Of a stretch of DNA of 64,000 nucleotides, positions 57,119 to 64,000 are shown one piece after another. Position numbers and translations under genes: made by a program. How positions within the stretch are numbered: position 1 is the stretch's first letter; each line of letters starts with the position of its first letter. Source of the DNA: JAGOTP01 sp964598725 (GTDB lineage Bacteria > Patescibacteriota > Patescibacteriia > 2-12-FULL-60-25); contig CAZRCW010000001.1 in NCBI GenBank assembly GCA_964598725.1, positions 124,001 through 188,000 on the forward strand. Reading direction: 5' to 3'. A model generated the notes under the pieces. The model was given only the letters and a program-made list of their open reading frames with translations. It did no database searches and was not told the DNA's origin.

Positions 57119-57973
57119 ATGAAGAAGTTCGCTCTTCGTCTCACCAACACCGTCTTGCTCTGCCTGACGGTGTTGGTGTGTTTGGGAGTAGGGAGAGTAT
57201 TTGTGGTTCCGGTTGAACCGTTCTTGGATAAGGCGCGCTTTGAACTGGCGCAGGCGTTGCCAGTAGATAGGACCGATCCAAAGACCTGTCAATCGATTCG
57301 AGGCGCGCTGGTGAATCATCACGCTTTGGCATCAGATCTGTTGTGGAAACTACTTCAACGTGTGAAGGGCTGCCGTCCAGATCTGAAACGAATTATTGTT
57401 CTTTCGCCAGATCATTTCTTTCAGGGACAGACGGCGATAACGGTTGGGAATGTGAATTATCGCTTCGGTCGAAAGACGCAGGCGGTAGATAGCACTTTTG
57501 TCGCTCAACTCATCAAAGCAAAAATCGCTGTCGCCGATACGAAGCTGTTCCAGCGTGAACATGGTGTCGGGGCGCTCATGCCATTTTTGATGAGCGTGTT
57601 TCCAGATGTGAAGATTGTGCCGATCGTGGTTCGTTCGGATGTCACGAAAGCCGAAGCCGAGAAGCTCGGTACTTTTTTGAAAACGAAATTAGACGACGAA
57701 ACCTTTCTGATCGTGTCATCTGACATGTCTCATTATTTATCGGAGAGAGCGGCGCTACAGCGGGACGTTGCTACGTTGAAAGCCTTTGAAAAAACAGACG
57801 CCGCTTTCTTTTGGACGGCAAAAGATGGCTACACGGATTTTGGGAAGGGGATTTGGATCGCGCTTCAAGCTCTATCGCCGAAAGACTTCCAGGTTATTGG
57901 AAGAGGGATCTCGTCGCAGTACGGGGGATCGAAAACGAACACGACGAGTTATATAACGGGGGTTTGGAGATAA
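57119..57973 (+). CDS. MEMO/AmmeMemoRadiSam B-family protein with membrane anchor
   Basis: 284 residues. An N-terminal hydrophobic segment (residues 8-28) acts as signal anchor, then the MEMO domain: GALVNHHALASDLLWKLL, RIIVLSPDHFFQGQ, FQREHGVGALMPFLM, VKIVPIVVRSD and LIVSSDMSHYLSER. The His residues in NHH, PDH, EHG and SHY match the conserved dioxygenase-like metal pocket. The biochemical role in bacteria is unsettled. It begins 8 nt after the A2M-like gene, in the same operon, and so may act outside the cell. Confidence 0.88.
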   Translation: MKKFALRLTNTVLLCLTVLVCLGVGRVFVVPVEPFLDKARFELAQALPVDRTDPKTCQSIRGALVNHHALASDLLWKLLQRVKGCRPDLKRIIVLSPDHFFQGQTAITVGNVNYRFGRKTQAVDSTFVAQLIKAKIAVADTKLFQREHGVGALMPFLMSVFPDVKIVPIVVRSDVTKAEAEKLGTFLKTKLDDETFLIVSSDMSHYLSERAALQRDVATLKAFEKTDAAFFWTAKDGYTDFGKGIWIALQALSPKDFQVIGRGISSQYGGSKTNTTSYITGVWR

Positions 57974-57979
57974 TGTCCG

Positions 57980-59851
57980 CTAGCTTTCCATCTTTTTGTA
58001 ACGTTCCAGAAGTCTTTTGAATAAATCTTCGAGCCCTAACTGGCGGATTGTCTCCCAGGGGGTTTCTTTCTCTGGATCCTTCATGGAATCCCAGAGTTCG
58101 AATAGAGGAAATGGCTCATCCAACGAGTCTTCGGCGCAGTTTAAGAAAACAGCGCGTTCAGATTCGGTAAGCTGCCCGAACCAGGGCGGGATCGTCTGAA
58201 GGCCAGAACGTATAACGCTATCGATCACTGTAGAAAAGAAGCCGAAATTGAATCTTTCGATTTTCCCCCGTCGTTCTATCTCGGAGTACGTTTGAGAAGG
58301 AGAGGTGAGAATGCGCCAGATGCGACGGGCATCTGCCAGATCGGAGATGCCCTGACGTTCTACAAAGGCGCAGAAGTCTTGGGTGCGCATGAGGTGGGCG
58401 ACGGTTGCCTGCCGATGCGGGTCAGAGGGATCTAGACTATCGACACGCGCTAACATCACGTGAAATGAAACAATTGATTTTTCAAGAGCGTACTCGGTTG
58501 TACATTCGGCCTGGAACTTCTCTCCCCCTACCTCTTTAAAATGATGACCGAGGAGAGCAGGAAGGTGAGACCATTCGGAAGGGCGAAGAGAGAAGCAGGC
58601 CGCGTGGAAGTAATCGAGAGCCTCTTCAATCCCTTGCGCTTGGAGTCCATGAACCATGTCGTAGCCAATCGCTAAACCACGTTGAAGACGTTCCATCCCA
58701 TGTGAGATCTGTTGCTCTAGATTGTCTTCAAACGCTGCCAGCTTCGGAAAACGAACTCTTGCGGGATGTGGCTTGCGTAGCAGGGCTAATAATCGATCGG
58801 TTTCTATTCCGGCGGTTCGAAACATAGTGTATGTTCCATTTTGAAACATCGTTGCATGGAGAGCAGCTGCTTTATCTCTCTTTGACTCTGAATAGACGCC
58901 ACTGGCTCCGAAGGCGGTGATCTCTGCTTGTTCTAAAGCGGCGAGCAGCTCGTCATGAAGTCCGTCGATGAATCGCGTAGGAGTAAAAGAATCTGGAACG
59001 AGTTCAGCATAGAACGCGGCATGTTCATCTTGAGGATTTGCAAGGTCGGTACGTTGATCTTCAATGAATTGCGTGTAGGTTTGTTCGGGCGTTGGTCCAT
59101 CGGCTGAGAGAACGAATCCACTAAAGATATTATGCAGACGTTCGTGACGCATCGTTTTGATCGGATCGACTGTTTTATCGCTCACACAACAAAAAGGAGT
59201 TTCCCCAAAGTGCAAACCACCGAATCGCCGGTCGTCACTTTGGTCTCTCGCGCCTAGCGTTTGTAGAGAGGCATCTTCTATCCGAAACGTGACATCAAAT
59301 AGGCCGACGATCGTTTCTTTCACAGCAGCCTTTGAGAGTGGTTTATGTGTGAATTCTTTTTGAGCGGCTTGAAGGGCTTTGATCGGTGCGCCTGGACCAG
59401 CCTTCTCTAGAGCCCGCACCTGCTGGTACTTTGTACGTAGAGAGGCGGTTAAGCACTGGAAACGTTCGTGAGCGAGGGCATCAGGCTGGTGGGCGATGTG
59501 TTCCCGTTGTTGTCGTAACTCTTGGCGCCGCACTAGTTCTTCATACGAGGCTGTCTTCTGCGGTTTTGCCAACTGACTATCGATAGCGGCCAATGCTTTT
59601 TTATGACTCGGCGCATCAAAGGGGATAGATCGCTTTAAATCTTCTCTTTGAGAGGCGATCCAGCTGTCGAGCTCTTCAAGAGTGGTCTCACGGGGGAGTC
59701 TCTCAAGCGCAGTCCAAGTTCTTTGTACAAAGGAAACACCCACATCCAAATCGTGCATGAGTCGATCGCGGTGCTCGGCATGGGTTTGTTCGGGAGCGCG
59801 AGCTCGCGGGCTAGGAATCGCTCTTGGAAAGTACGTTTGCTTTTCGGACAT
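57980..59851 (-). CDS. Large protein with HExxH motif, unknown family
   Basis: 623 residues from the ATG at 59849-59851 (the frame is open 20 codons upstream). The N-terminal 200 residues are helical and charged (coiled-coil-like KALAAIDSQLAKPQ, RRQELRQQREHIAHQ). In the middle, MRHERLHNIFSGF contains HERLH, which fits the zincin HExxH motif, and an ELLAALEQAEITAFG helix about 80 residues later could supply the third ligand. No signal peptide is seen, so it would be intracellular. No family recognised. It converges with the MEMO gene. Confidence 0.8.
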   Translation of the reverse strand: MSEKQTYFPRAIPSPRARAPEQTHAEHRDRLMHDLDVGVSFVQRTWTALERLPRETTLEELDSWIASQREDLKRSIPFDAPSHKKALAAIDSQLAKPQKTASYEELVRRQELRQQREHIAHQPDALAHERFQCLTASLRTKYQQVRALEKAGPGAPIKALQAAQKEFTHKPLSKAAVKETIVGLFDVTFRIEDASLQTLGARDQSDDRRFGGLHFGETPFCCVSDKTVDPIKTMRHERLHNIFSGFVLSADGPTPEQTYTQFIEDQRTDLANPQDEHAAFYAELVPDSFTPTRFIDGLHDELLAALEQAEITAFGASGVYSESKRDKAAALHATMFQNGTYTMFRTAGIETDRLLALLRKPHPARVRFPKLAAFEDNLEQQISHGMERLQRGLAIGYDMVHGLQAQGIEEALDYFHAACFSLRPSEWSHLPALLGHHFKEVGGEKFQAECTTEYALEKSIVSFHVMLARVDSLDPSDPHRQATVAHLMRTQDFCAFVERQGISDLADARRIWRILTSPSQTYSEIERRGKIERFNFGFFSTVIDSVIRSGLQTIPPWFGQLTESERAVFLNCAEDSLDEPFPLFELWDSMKDPEKETPWETIRQLGLEDLFKRLLERYKKMES

Positions 59852-59897
59852 GCTACTCAGTATAAGCGAATAGGGCGTTTTCGCGTAGGAGAAACAG

Positions 59898-59924
59898 AAA
59901 ACATCACGCATTACGTGATGTTTC
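59898..59924 (-). terminator. Terminator of tRNA-Arg
   Basis: ACATCACG (59901-59908) / CGTGATGT (59914-59921); the minus strand continues with TTTTCTGTTTC. Confidence 0.65.
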
Positions 59925-59927
59925 TTA

Positions 59928-60002
59928 TGGTGCGCCCTGAGGGAATCGAACCCCCATAAGCGGCTTCGAAGGCCGCTGTTCTATCCGTTAAACTAAGGGC
60001 GC
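59928..60002 (-). tRNA. tRNA-Arg(UCG), CCA encoded
   Basis: Minus strand. Acceptor GCGCCCT / AGGGCGC, discriminator A, encoded CCA at 59930-59928. The anticodon stem GCGGC/GCCGC encloses the loop CTTCGAA, giving anticodon TCG (reads CGA). The T arm GGGGGTTCGATTCCCTC is canonical. Confidence 0.95.
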
Positions 60003-60106
60003 GCGCGGCCCAAGAATAGCTTGGAACCATTCATTAGGCAATGTTTCTAGCAAAATAGGTCTTGGCCATTGCTCTTTAAAAACGCCCGGAGGTAAGATGA
60101 CCGTCT

Positions 60107-60658
60107 ATGACCACTCAATCAAAGAATCAACCATTTCTGACCGATATCAAAGAGTTGCGTCGTCGCGCCAAAAAATCGATGGAAAAAGGAGCTGTCACGA
60201 ATGCCTACGGATTGCCCGTTGAGCAAGCAATTGAAGTCCTTCAGTCTGCCTTGGCGACGGAAATCGTCTGTGTGTTGCGTTACACGAGCCACGCGGTATC
60301 CGCGGCCGGAATCCATTCCTCCGAAGTGAAAGCCGAGTTCATGGAACATGCCAAAAACGAGCAGGTGCATATGGATATGCTCGCTGAACGGATCGACCAA
60401 CTTGGTGGCACTCCGAACATGGATCCAGAAGGGTTGGCTATGCGCTCGCATACGGAATACGGCAAAGCCGAGAATCTGATTGATATGATCAAAGAGAACT
60501 TGATTGCTGAACGTATCGCCGTTGAGTCCTATACGGAAATGATTCGCTACTTCGGCGAAAAAGATGTGACGACTCGCCGTATGTTAGAAGGTATTCTTGC
60601 GGATGAAGAAGAGCATGCCAGCGACATGAACGATTTGTTGGTTGCCCACGATGGCTAG
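60107..60658 (+). CDS. bfr: Bacterioferritin-like diiron protein
   Basis: 183 residues, a four-helix ferritin-like protein. Metal ligands: Glu in ALATEIVCVLRY, the EHAKNEQVHMDMLAERIDQL helix with ExxH, Glu in NLIAERIAVESYTEMI, and LADEEEHASDMNDLL with a second ExxH. A long N-terminal extension (about 30 residues, KELRRRAKKSMEKGAV) is basic. It could be a bacterioferritin storing iron, or a Dps/rubrerythrin-type peroxide-handling protein; a haem-binding Met is not certain. GGAGGTAAG lies about 10 nt upstream, one of the few Shine-Dalgarno sites before a native gene here. Confidence 0.85.
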   Translation: MTTQSKNQPFLTDIKELRRRAKKSMEKGAVTNAYGLPVEQAIEVLQSALATEIVCVLRYTSHAVSAAGIHSSEVKAEFMEHAKNEQVHMDMLAERIDQLGGTPNMDPEGLAMRSHTEYGKAENLIDMIKENLIAERIAVESYTEMIRYFGEKDVTTRRMLEGILADEEEHASDMNDLLVAHDG

Positions 60659-60678
60659 TCGAGTCAGCAGATCTTCGT

Positions 60679-61317
60679 ATGGCGATGCCGGGTACACACG
60701 TCCTATTTGCGCTGGAGATTGCTCCAGCGCTTGGCGTTTTGGATAGGGAAACCTATATCTCAGGCAGCGTGTACCCTGATACACGTAACACCACCGGCAT
60801 CGCCCGCGATAAAACACACGGCGCAGATTGTCCACGCCTCGCTCCGGGGGACGACGTCTCTTCGTTCACGGAATTTGAAAAAGGCTGGGCGAATCATCTC
60901 TATTACGATGAGCAGGTTGCCAAAGAACAGCGTCCGCTTGTCCCGCTTGGCCTTGTGCGAACCGGCTTGTTCAATGACTACTGGGTGTACATCACGGCCA
61001 TGAAGGTCTTTGAAGATCAGGCTTCGTGTGAACGACTTCGGTCAATTGGGTGCTGGCATCAGCTGAGCGAGATCCGGGCAACAGAAAAAGCGCATAGAGA
61101 AGATTCAGAACTCCTGAGCGCTTACTATCAAGCAACACGGGAGTGTTATATGGCTCTTCCAACCAAAGACGCCTACCGTGAGTTCTTTGTTGGCATGCGG
61201 GTTCCTGTGGCGAAAGTTCAACAGATCTTGATGCGAGTAGAGGAGATCGAACAGGATCAAGAAAAAGCCCAAAAAATCCTATCCTTTTACGATAAGATGC
61301 TGAAGCGCTTCGTCTAA
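60679..61317 (+). CDS. Zinc-dependent phospholipase-C-like protein
   Basis: 212 residues. The N-terminal half follows the zinc-dependent phospholipase C / S1-P1-nuclease-like pattern: PGTHVLFALEIA, YISGSVYPDTRNT, RDKTHGADC, WANHLYYDEQV. The His and Asp residues in these segments are the likely metal ligands. No signal peptide is seen, which is odd for a phospholipase and suggests an intracellular substrate or a different reaction. The rest is helical. It lies 20 nt after bfr and 53 nt before the Cys-rich gene. Confidence 0.6.
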   Translation: MAMPGTHVLFALEIAPALGVLDRETYISGSVYPDTRNTTGIARDKTHGADCPRLAPGDDVSSFTEFEKGWANHLYYDEQVAKEQRPLVPLGLVRTGLFNDYWVYITAMKVFEDQASCERLRSIGCWHQLSEIRATEKAHREDSELLSAYYQATRECYMALPTKDAYREFFVGMRVPVAKVQQILMRVEEIEQDQEKAQKILSFYDKMLKRFV

Positions 61318-61370
61318 TTTTGGGCGAAGTTGTTTTATATTTTTTAAATGCTACCTTGGGAGCAGTAATT

Positions 61371-62993
61371 ATGTCCGCTTCCCGCATGCCCGCCTTCGAT
61401 CAAGCGATTGAACGGCATCATACCGATCAAGTTTCACGCTCAGCGATCTGCAGCGAGACTGGGCGTACCTTCGAGTTGGTTCAGGCGGATTTGGAGCTCT
61501 ATCGATCTCTGAAGATCTGCATTCCACGTTTATCACCCGATACCCGTTTCCGACGGACGGCAGCTCGGGTTGGGGGTTTTGAGCTCTATAAACGTGAGGT
61601 TGATGGGCAGGAGATGATCAGCATGTTCGACCCGGAATCGCCGGCAAAGATTATTCCAGCGACGACATTCTATAGCGATGCCTTTGATGGAATCAGTTAT
61701 GGTCGATCGTATGTTGCGAGTCAGTCGTTTCTTGAGCAATGGAAAGCTTTCTCGTTCGCTATCCCTCATCCGGCGATCATTCAAGACACGACCAGCGAGA
61801 ATAGTCCGTGGGCTGTGTACGACTTTGGATTCAAGAATTGTTACTTTACTTACGGTGGTCTCGAGATGTCGGACAGTTGCTATGCGGATTTGAGTGTGAG
61901 CTGTAACCACGTGGTTGATGTGGTGGCGTGTTTTCGTTCTGAATGGTGCTACGAATGTGTTGCCTGCGCGGAATGTTCACAGATGGCTTATTCAGAGCGC
62001 TGTGAGGCCTGTCAGCGAGTCTTCTTTTCGGCGGATTGTTACGACTGTAAGGACTGTTTTGGATGCATCAACCTGCGCAAGAAGCAATATTGTTTTTTGA
62101 ACGAGCAGTTGGATGAAGTGACTTATAAAACACGCTTGGCCAGCATCGACTTACGTGATCCTAAGGTTGTTGCCGCCTGGCGAGAACGAGTACGAACCGA
62201 AGTTTGGAATGTGGCTCCTAGAAAAGCTTGTTCGACGTATACCTCAGAGCGATCGACCGGAGATGAGATCGTGAGCTGTAAAGATGTTGAGGGTGTAGGT
62301 TTGGTCGAGGTCGAACGCAGCCGCTCTTCCTACGGATTGTCTGTCTCGCGCGACTGTGTAGATATGCTGACGGCGGTTGAAGCTGAACGGTGCGCGTCAG
62401 GGATGTTTGGTGTGAATAACTACGAGTGCGTTGCTTGTGTAGCCGTCCAAAGTTGTGTACAGGTCGAATACTCTGAATTCATGTATGCCTGTGAGCAGTG
62501 TTTTGGTTGCATAGGTCTTCGACATAAAAAGTTTTGTCTCTTCAATATCCAATATACAGAAGAGGCGTATTGGAAGTTGGTCGATCAGATCAAGACATGT
62601 ATGGTAGAAGAGGGGACCTATGGCGAGCCCTTGCCGTATGATGCATCGCTCTTCGCTTATAATGGTTCGTTTGCACTCGCGATTGATCCACTCAACGAAA
62701 CAGAGGCGAAGCGGATCGGCGCTCGTTGGTACCGTTTCCCAGAGATGAACGGAACGCGACCATTCCGAACAGTAAAACCAGAGATCGAATTGATCGAAAC
62801 GCTCGGTGTCGCGCTCCCAACCGAACATCCGACGATGCGTCGTCTTCGAAGAATGAAAGATCTTCAACCTTTCACCCTCATCGATCGAATCTGTGATCAG
62901 TGCCAGGTCATCGTCCGTTCCAGATATCGCCCCTCTGTGGTCGAAAAAGTCCTGTGCGAGAAGTGTTATGAAGAGCGCCTGATCGCTCAATAG
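61371..62993 (+). CDS. Cys-rich zinc-ribbon-like protein, CPR-type
   Basis: 540 residues, no signal peptide. It opens with a motif I associate with proteins widespread in Patescibacteria: SAICSETGRTFELVQADLEL, YRSLKICIPRLSPDTRF. The middle (about 160-260 and 340-400) is a ladder of short repeats with cysteine every 5-10 residues (NCYFTYGGLEMSDSCYADLS, WCYECVACAECSQMAYSERC, DCYDCKDCFGCINLRKKQYC), which could bind several zinc ions or form a Cys-lined beta-helix. A final CxxC pair (CDQCQ, CEKCY) makes a zinc ribbon at the C-terminus. The role is unknown. The start at 61371 fits homologue style. Confidence 0.75.
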   Translation: MSASRMPAFDQAIERHHTDQVSRSAICSETGRTFELVQADLELYRSLKICIPRLSPDTRFRRTAARVGGFELYKREVDGQEMISMFDPESPAKIIPATTFYSDAFDGISYGRSYVASQSFLEQWKAFSFAIPHPAIIQDTTSENSPWAVYDFGFKNCYFTYGGLEMSDSCYADLSVSCNHVVDVVACFRSEWCYECVACAECSQMAYSERCEACQRVFFSADCYDCKDCFGCINLRKKQYCFLNEQLDEVTYKTRLASIDLRDPKVVAAWRERVRTEVWNVAPRKACSTYTSERSTGDEIVSCKDVEGVGLVEVERSRSSYGLSVSRDCVDMLTAVEAERCASGMFGVNNYECVACVAVQSCVQVEYSEFMYACEQCFGCIGLRHKKFCLFNIQYTEEAYWKLVDQIKTCMVEEGTYGEPLPYDASLFAYNGSFALAIDPLNETEAKRIGARWYRFPEMNGTRPFRTVKPEIELIETLGVALPTEHPTMRRLRRMKDLQPFTLIDRICDQCQVIVRSRYRPSVVEKVLCEKCYEERLIAQ

Positions 62994-62994
62994 A

Positions 62995-63022
62995 AAAACG
63001 GAGCCGATGGGCTCCGTTTTCT
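62995..63022 (+). terminator. Terminator between the Cys-rich gene and rnc
   Basis: AAAACGGAGCC / GGCTCCGTTTT, 11 bp with a 4-nt loop; it works in both directions. Confidence 0.85.
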
Positions 63023-63037
63023 ATTTCAGCGCAGAAT

Positions 63038-63763
63038 CTATTTCACGGTTGGGAGCGTCGACTTGCTTCTCCAGCCCTTCGCTTCGAGTCCAGCTTCGGC
63101 TGCGGCTACTTGAGCTTCCTGTTTAGATGTTCCACGGCCGATCGCGATCAGTTCATGGCCGATAAAAACGCCGACGGTGAATTCTTTCAAGTGATCCGGA
63201 CCCTTCTCTTCAAGAACTTTGTAGGTCGGGGTGTTCCCCAAGAGTTCCTGAGCGGTTTCTTGGAACTTACTCTTCGCGTCTTTGTAGAGTTCGAGCGCCA
63301 GGATCGTCGGCAGATGGCAGAGGATCTTCGAGTGGATGAACTTCGAGGCAGCTTCGTTGCCGCTGTCTAAGTAAATCGCTCCGATGATCGCCTCGATCGC
63401 GTTGGCCAAGATATACATGCGCGCTTTGCTGTCTTTATCGCGCGCTTCACCTTTTGAAAGGAGGAGGAACTCTTCAAAGTTCAATTCTTGAGAGATTCCG
63501 GCGAGCGTCTTGGCGTTCACGAGCGCGGCTCGCCAGTTGGTGAGATCACCTTCTGGGTTGGCGTAGTTCAGGTACAAAAATTCTGTGACGATCAGTTCAA
63601 GAACGGCGTCACCTAAAAACTCCAAGCGTTCGTTGTGCGAATATTCGAAGTCGGTGTGTTCGTTGAGGTACGAACGATGCGTGACTGCCTGCAGGAGGAG
63701 CGACCGGTCACGGAATACGTGTCCCAGGCGTTCCTCCAGCGGGCCAAAGTGGCTGAGATCCAT
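63038..63763 (-). CDS. rnc: Ribonuclease III
   Basis: 241 residues. The nuclease domain carries the signature HNERLEFLGDAVLEL with the catalytic acidic residues, and later NAIEAIIGAIYLD (second Asp/Glu pair). The C-terminal dsRNA-binding domain starts about residue 160 (KSKFQETAQELLG, KEFTVGVFIGHELIAIGRGT, SKQEAQVAAAEAGL). It processes rRNA precursors and double-stranded RNA. It follows nusB on the minus strand after 24 nt. Confidence 0.97.
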   Translation of the reverse strand: MDLSHFGPLEERLGHVFRDRSLLLQAVTHRSYLNEHTDFEYSHNERLEFLGDAVLELIVTEFLYLNYANPEGDLTNWRAALVNAKTLAGISQELNFEEFLLLSKGEARDKDSKARMYILANAIEAIIGAIYLDSGNEAASKFIHSKILCHLPTILALELYKDAKSKFQETAQELLGNTPTYKVLEEKGPDHLKEFTVGVFIGHELIAIGRGTSKQEAQVAAAEAGLEAKGWRSKSTLPTVK

Positions 63764-63787
63764 AGGAGGAGGTTGAATTGATTGAAT

Positions 63788-64000
63788 TTAAGGCAGGGGA
63801 GAGGGTGGCGATGGGAGGAACTCCTCATCATCGTTGAACCCGTTTGAGGACGAACCGGCTTCGGCTTTGATCAGAACCGGGTGAGACGGAGTTTCTTCGA
63901 CTTCATCTGGTTTTGGCTGATCAGCGCCCTTTATGACGCCCTGAGCGACTTGGTTGCGATAGATTGCACCCAAGACCCCGTTTACAAAGCGACCGCTCGA
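63788..64000 (-). CDS. nusB: NusB C-terminal end with extended tail, 5' end cut by window edge
   Basis: The frame enters from the right edge reading SSGRFVNGVLGAIYRNQVAQ. F-V-N-G-V-L is the conserved C-terminal helix start of NusB, the rRNA antitermination factor. Instead of stopping soon after, the protein continues for about 45 residues as an acidic, Pro/Ser-rich and probably disordered tail (DEEFLPSPPSPLP at the end). The pairing with rnc, both acting on rRNA, supports the call. Most of the protein lies outside the window. Confidence 0.8.
   Translation of the reverse strand, partial: SSGRFVNGVLGAIYRNQVAQGVIKGADQPKPDEVEETPSHPVLIKAEAGSSSNGFNDDEEFLPSPPSPLP

Noticed and set aside
1..64000. 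CRISPR arrays, insertion sequences, integrases, prophage
   Set aside because: No regularly spaced repeats, no transposase- or integrase-like protein and no terminal inverted repeats with target duplications were seen.

Overview
The window looks like a stretch of a streamlined Patescibacteria (Candidate Phyla Radiation) chromosome. The signs are short intergenic gaps, standard UGA stops, housekeeping genes that mostly start without a Shine-Dalgarno site, and proteins of types I associate with these bacteria: a Cys-ladder zinc-ribbon-like protein, a metallo-beta-lactamase fold that has lost its metal ligands, secreted TPM and LemA proteins, and tiny acidic or Pro-rich proteins. The lineage below phylum level cannot be fixed from this sequence; an Uhrbacteria-like group is only a guess.

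Layout. 1-4.8 kb: end of a NYN nuclease gene, then a minus-strand run of small unusual genes around rpsO. 4.9-8.5 kb: leuS, whose product carries two extra enzyme domains. 8.6-12 kb: a Fis-type DNA-binding protein, a VOC protein, a candidate 0.9-kb structured RNA, and comEC. 12-14.8 kb: a GC-rich gene for a LytM/M23 lipoprotein with an Asp/Val/Gly-rich region. 14.9-19.1 kb: recA, ftsK and a RodZ-like gene. 19.3-19.9 kb: a second structured RNA, on the minus strand. 20.3-29 kb: one unusual gene, then rpoB-rpoC. 29-35.6 kb: secreted proteins, yebC, ruvC and others. 35.6-43 kb: gyrA, then nrdA-nrdB on the minus strand behind two NrdR-box-like palindromes. 43-51 kb: membrane proteins, ruvB, DedA, folC, lemA, two TPM proteins and tRNA-Leu. 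51.4-58 kb: ECF sigma factor, a giant membrane-anchored alpha-2-macroglobulin-like protein, and a MEMO-family protein. 58-64 kb: a large HExxH protein, tRNA-Arg, a bacterioferritin-like protein, a phospholipase-C-like protein, the Cys-ladder protein, rnc and the end of nusB.

Two gene styles are interleaved. Ordinary genes have moderate GC, and many have a -10 box only 6-15 nt before the ATG, implying leaderless or nearly leaderless mRNAs. About a dozen other genes (around 637, 1527, 2715, 3622, 4009, 8671, 12652, 20327, 33746, 38244 and 43072) stand alone. Each has GC-rich codons, usually its own TTGAC-type promoter, a 45-100 nt leader often with a purine-rich ribosome site, and a strong GC-rich hairpin after the stop. 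They look like separately acquired one-gene cassettes, and almost none has a recognisable function.

The strongest novelties are the LeuRS with an ITPase-like domain and an intact serine-hydrolase domain inserted in it, the two large structured RNA candidates (one with a 23-nt match to a conserved 23S rRNA segment as I recall it), the dispersed cassettes, and the sigma-factor/alpha-2-macroglobulin pair.
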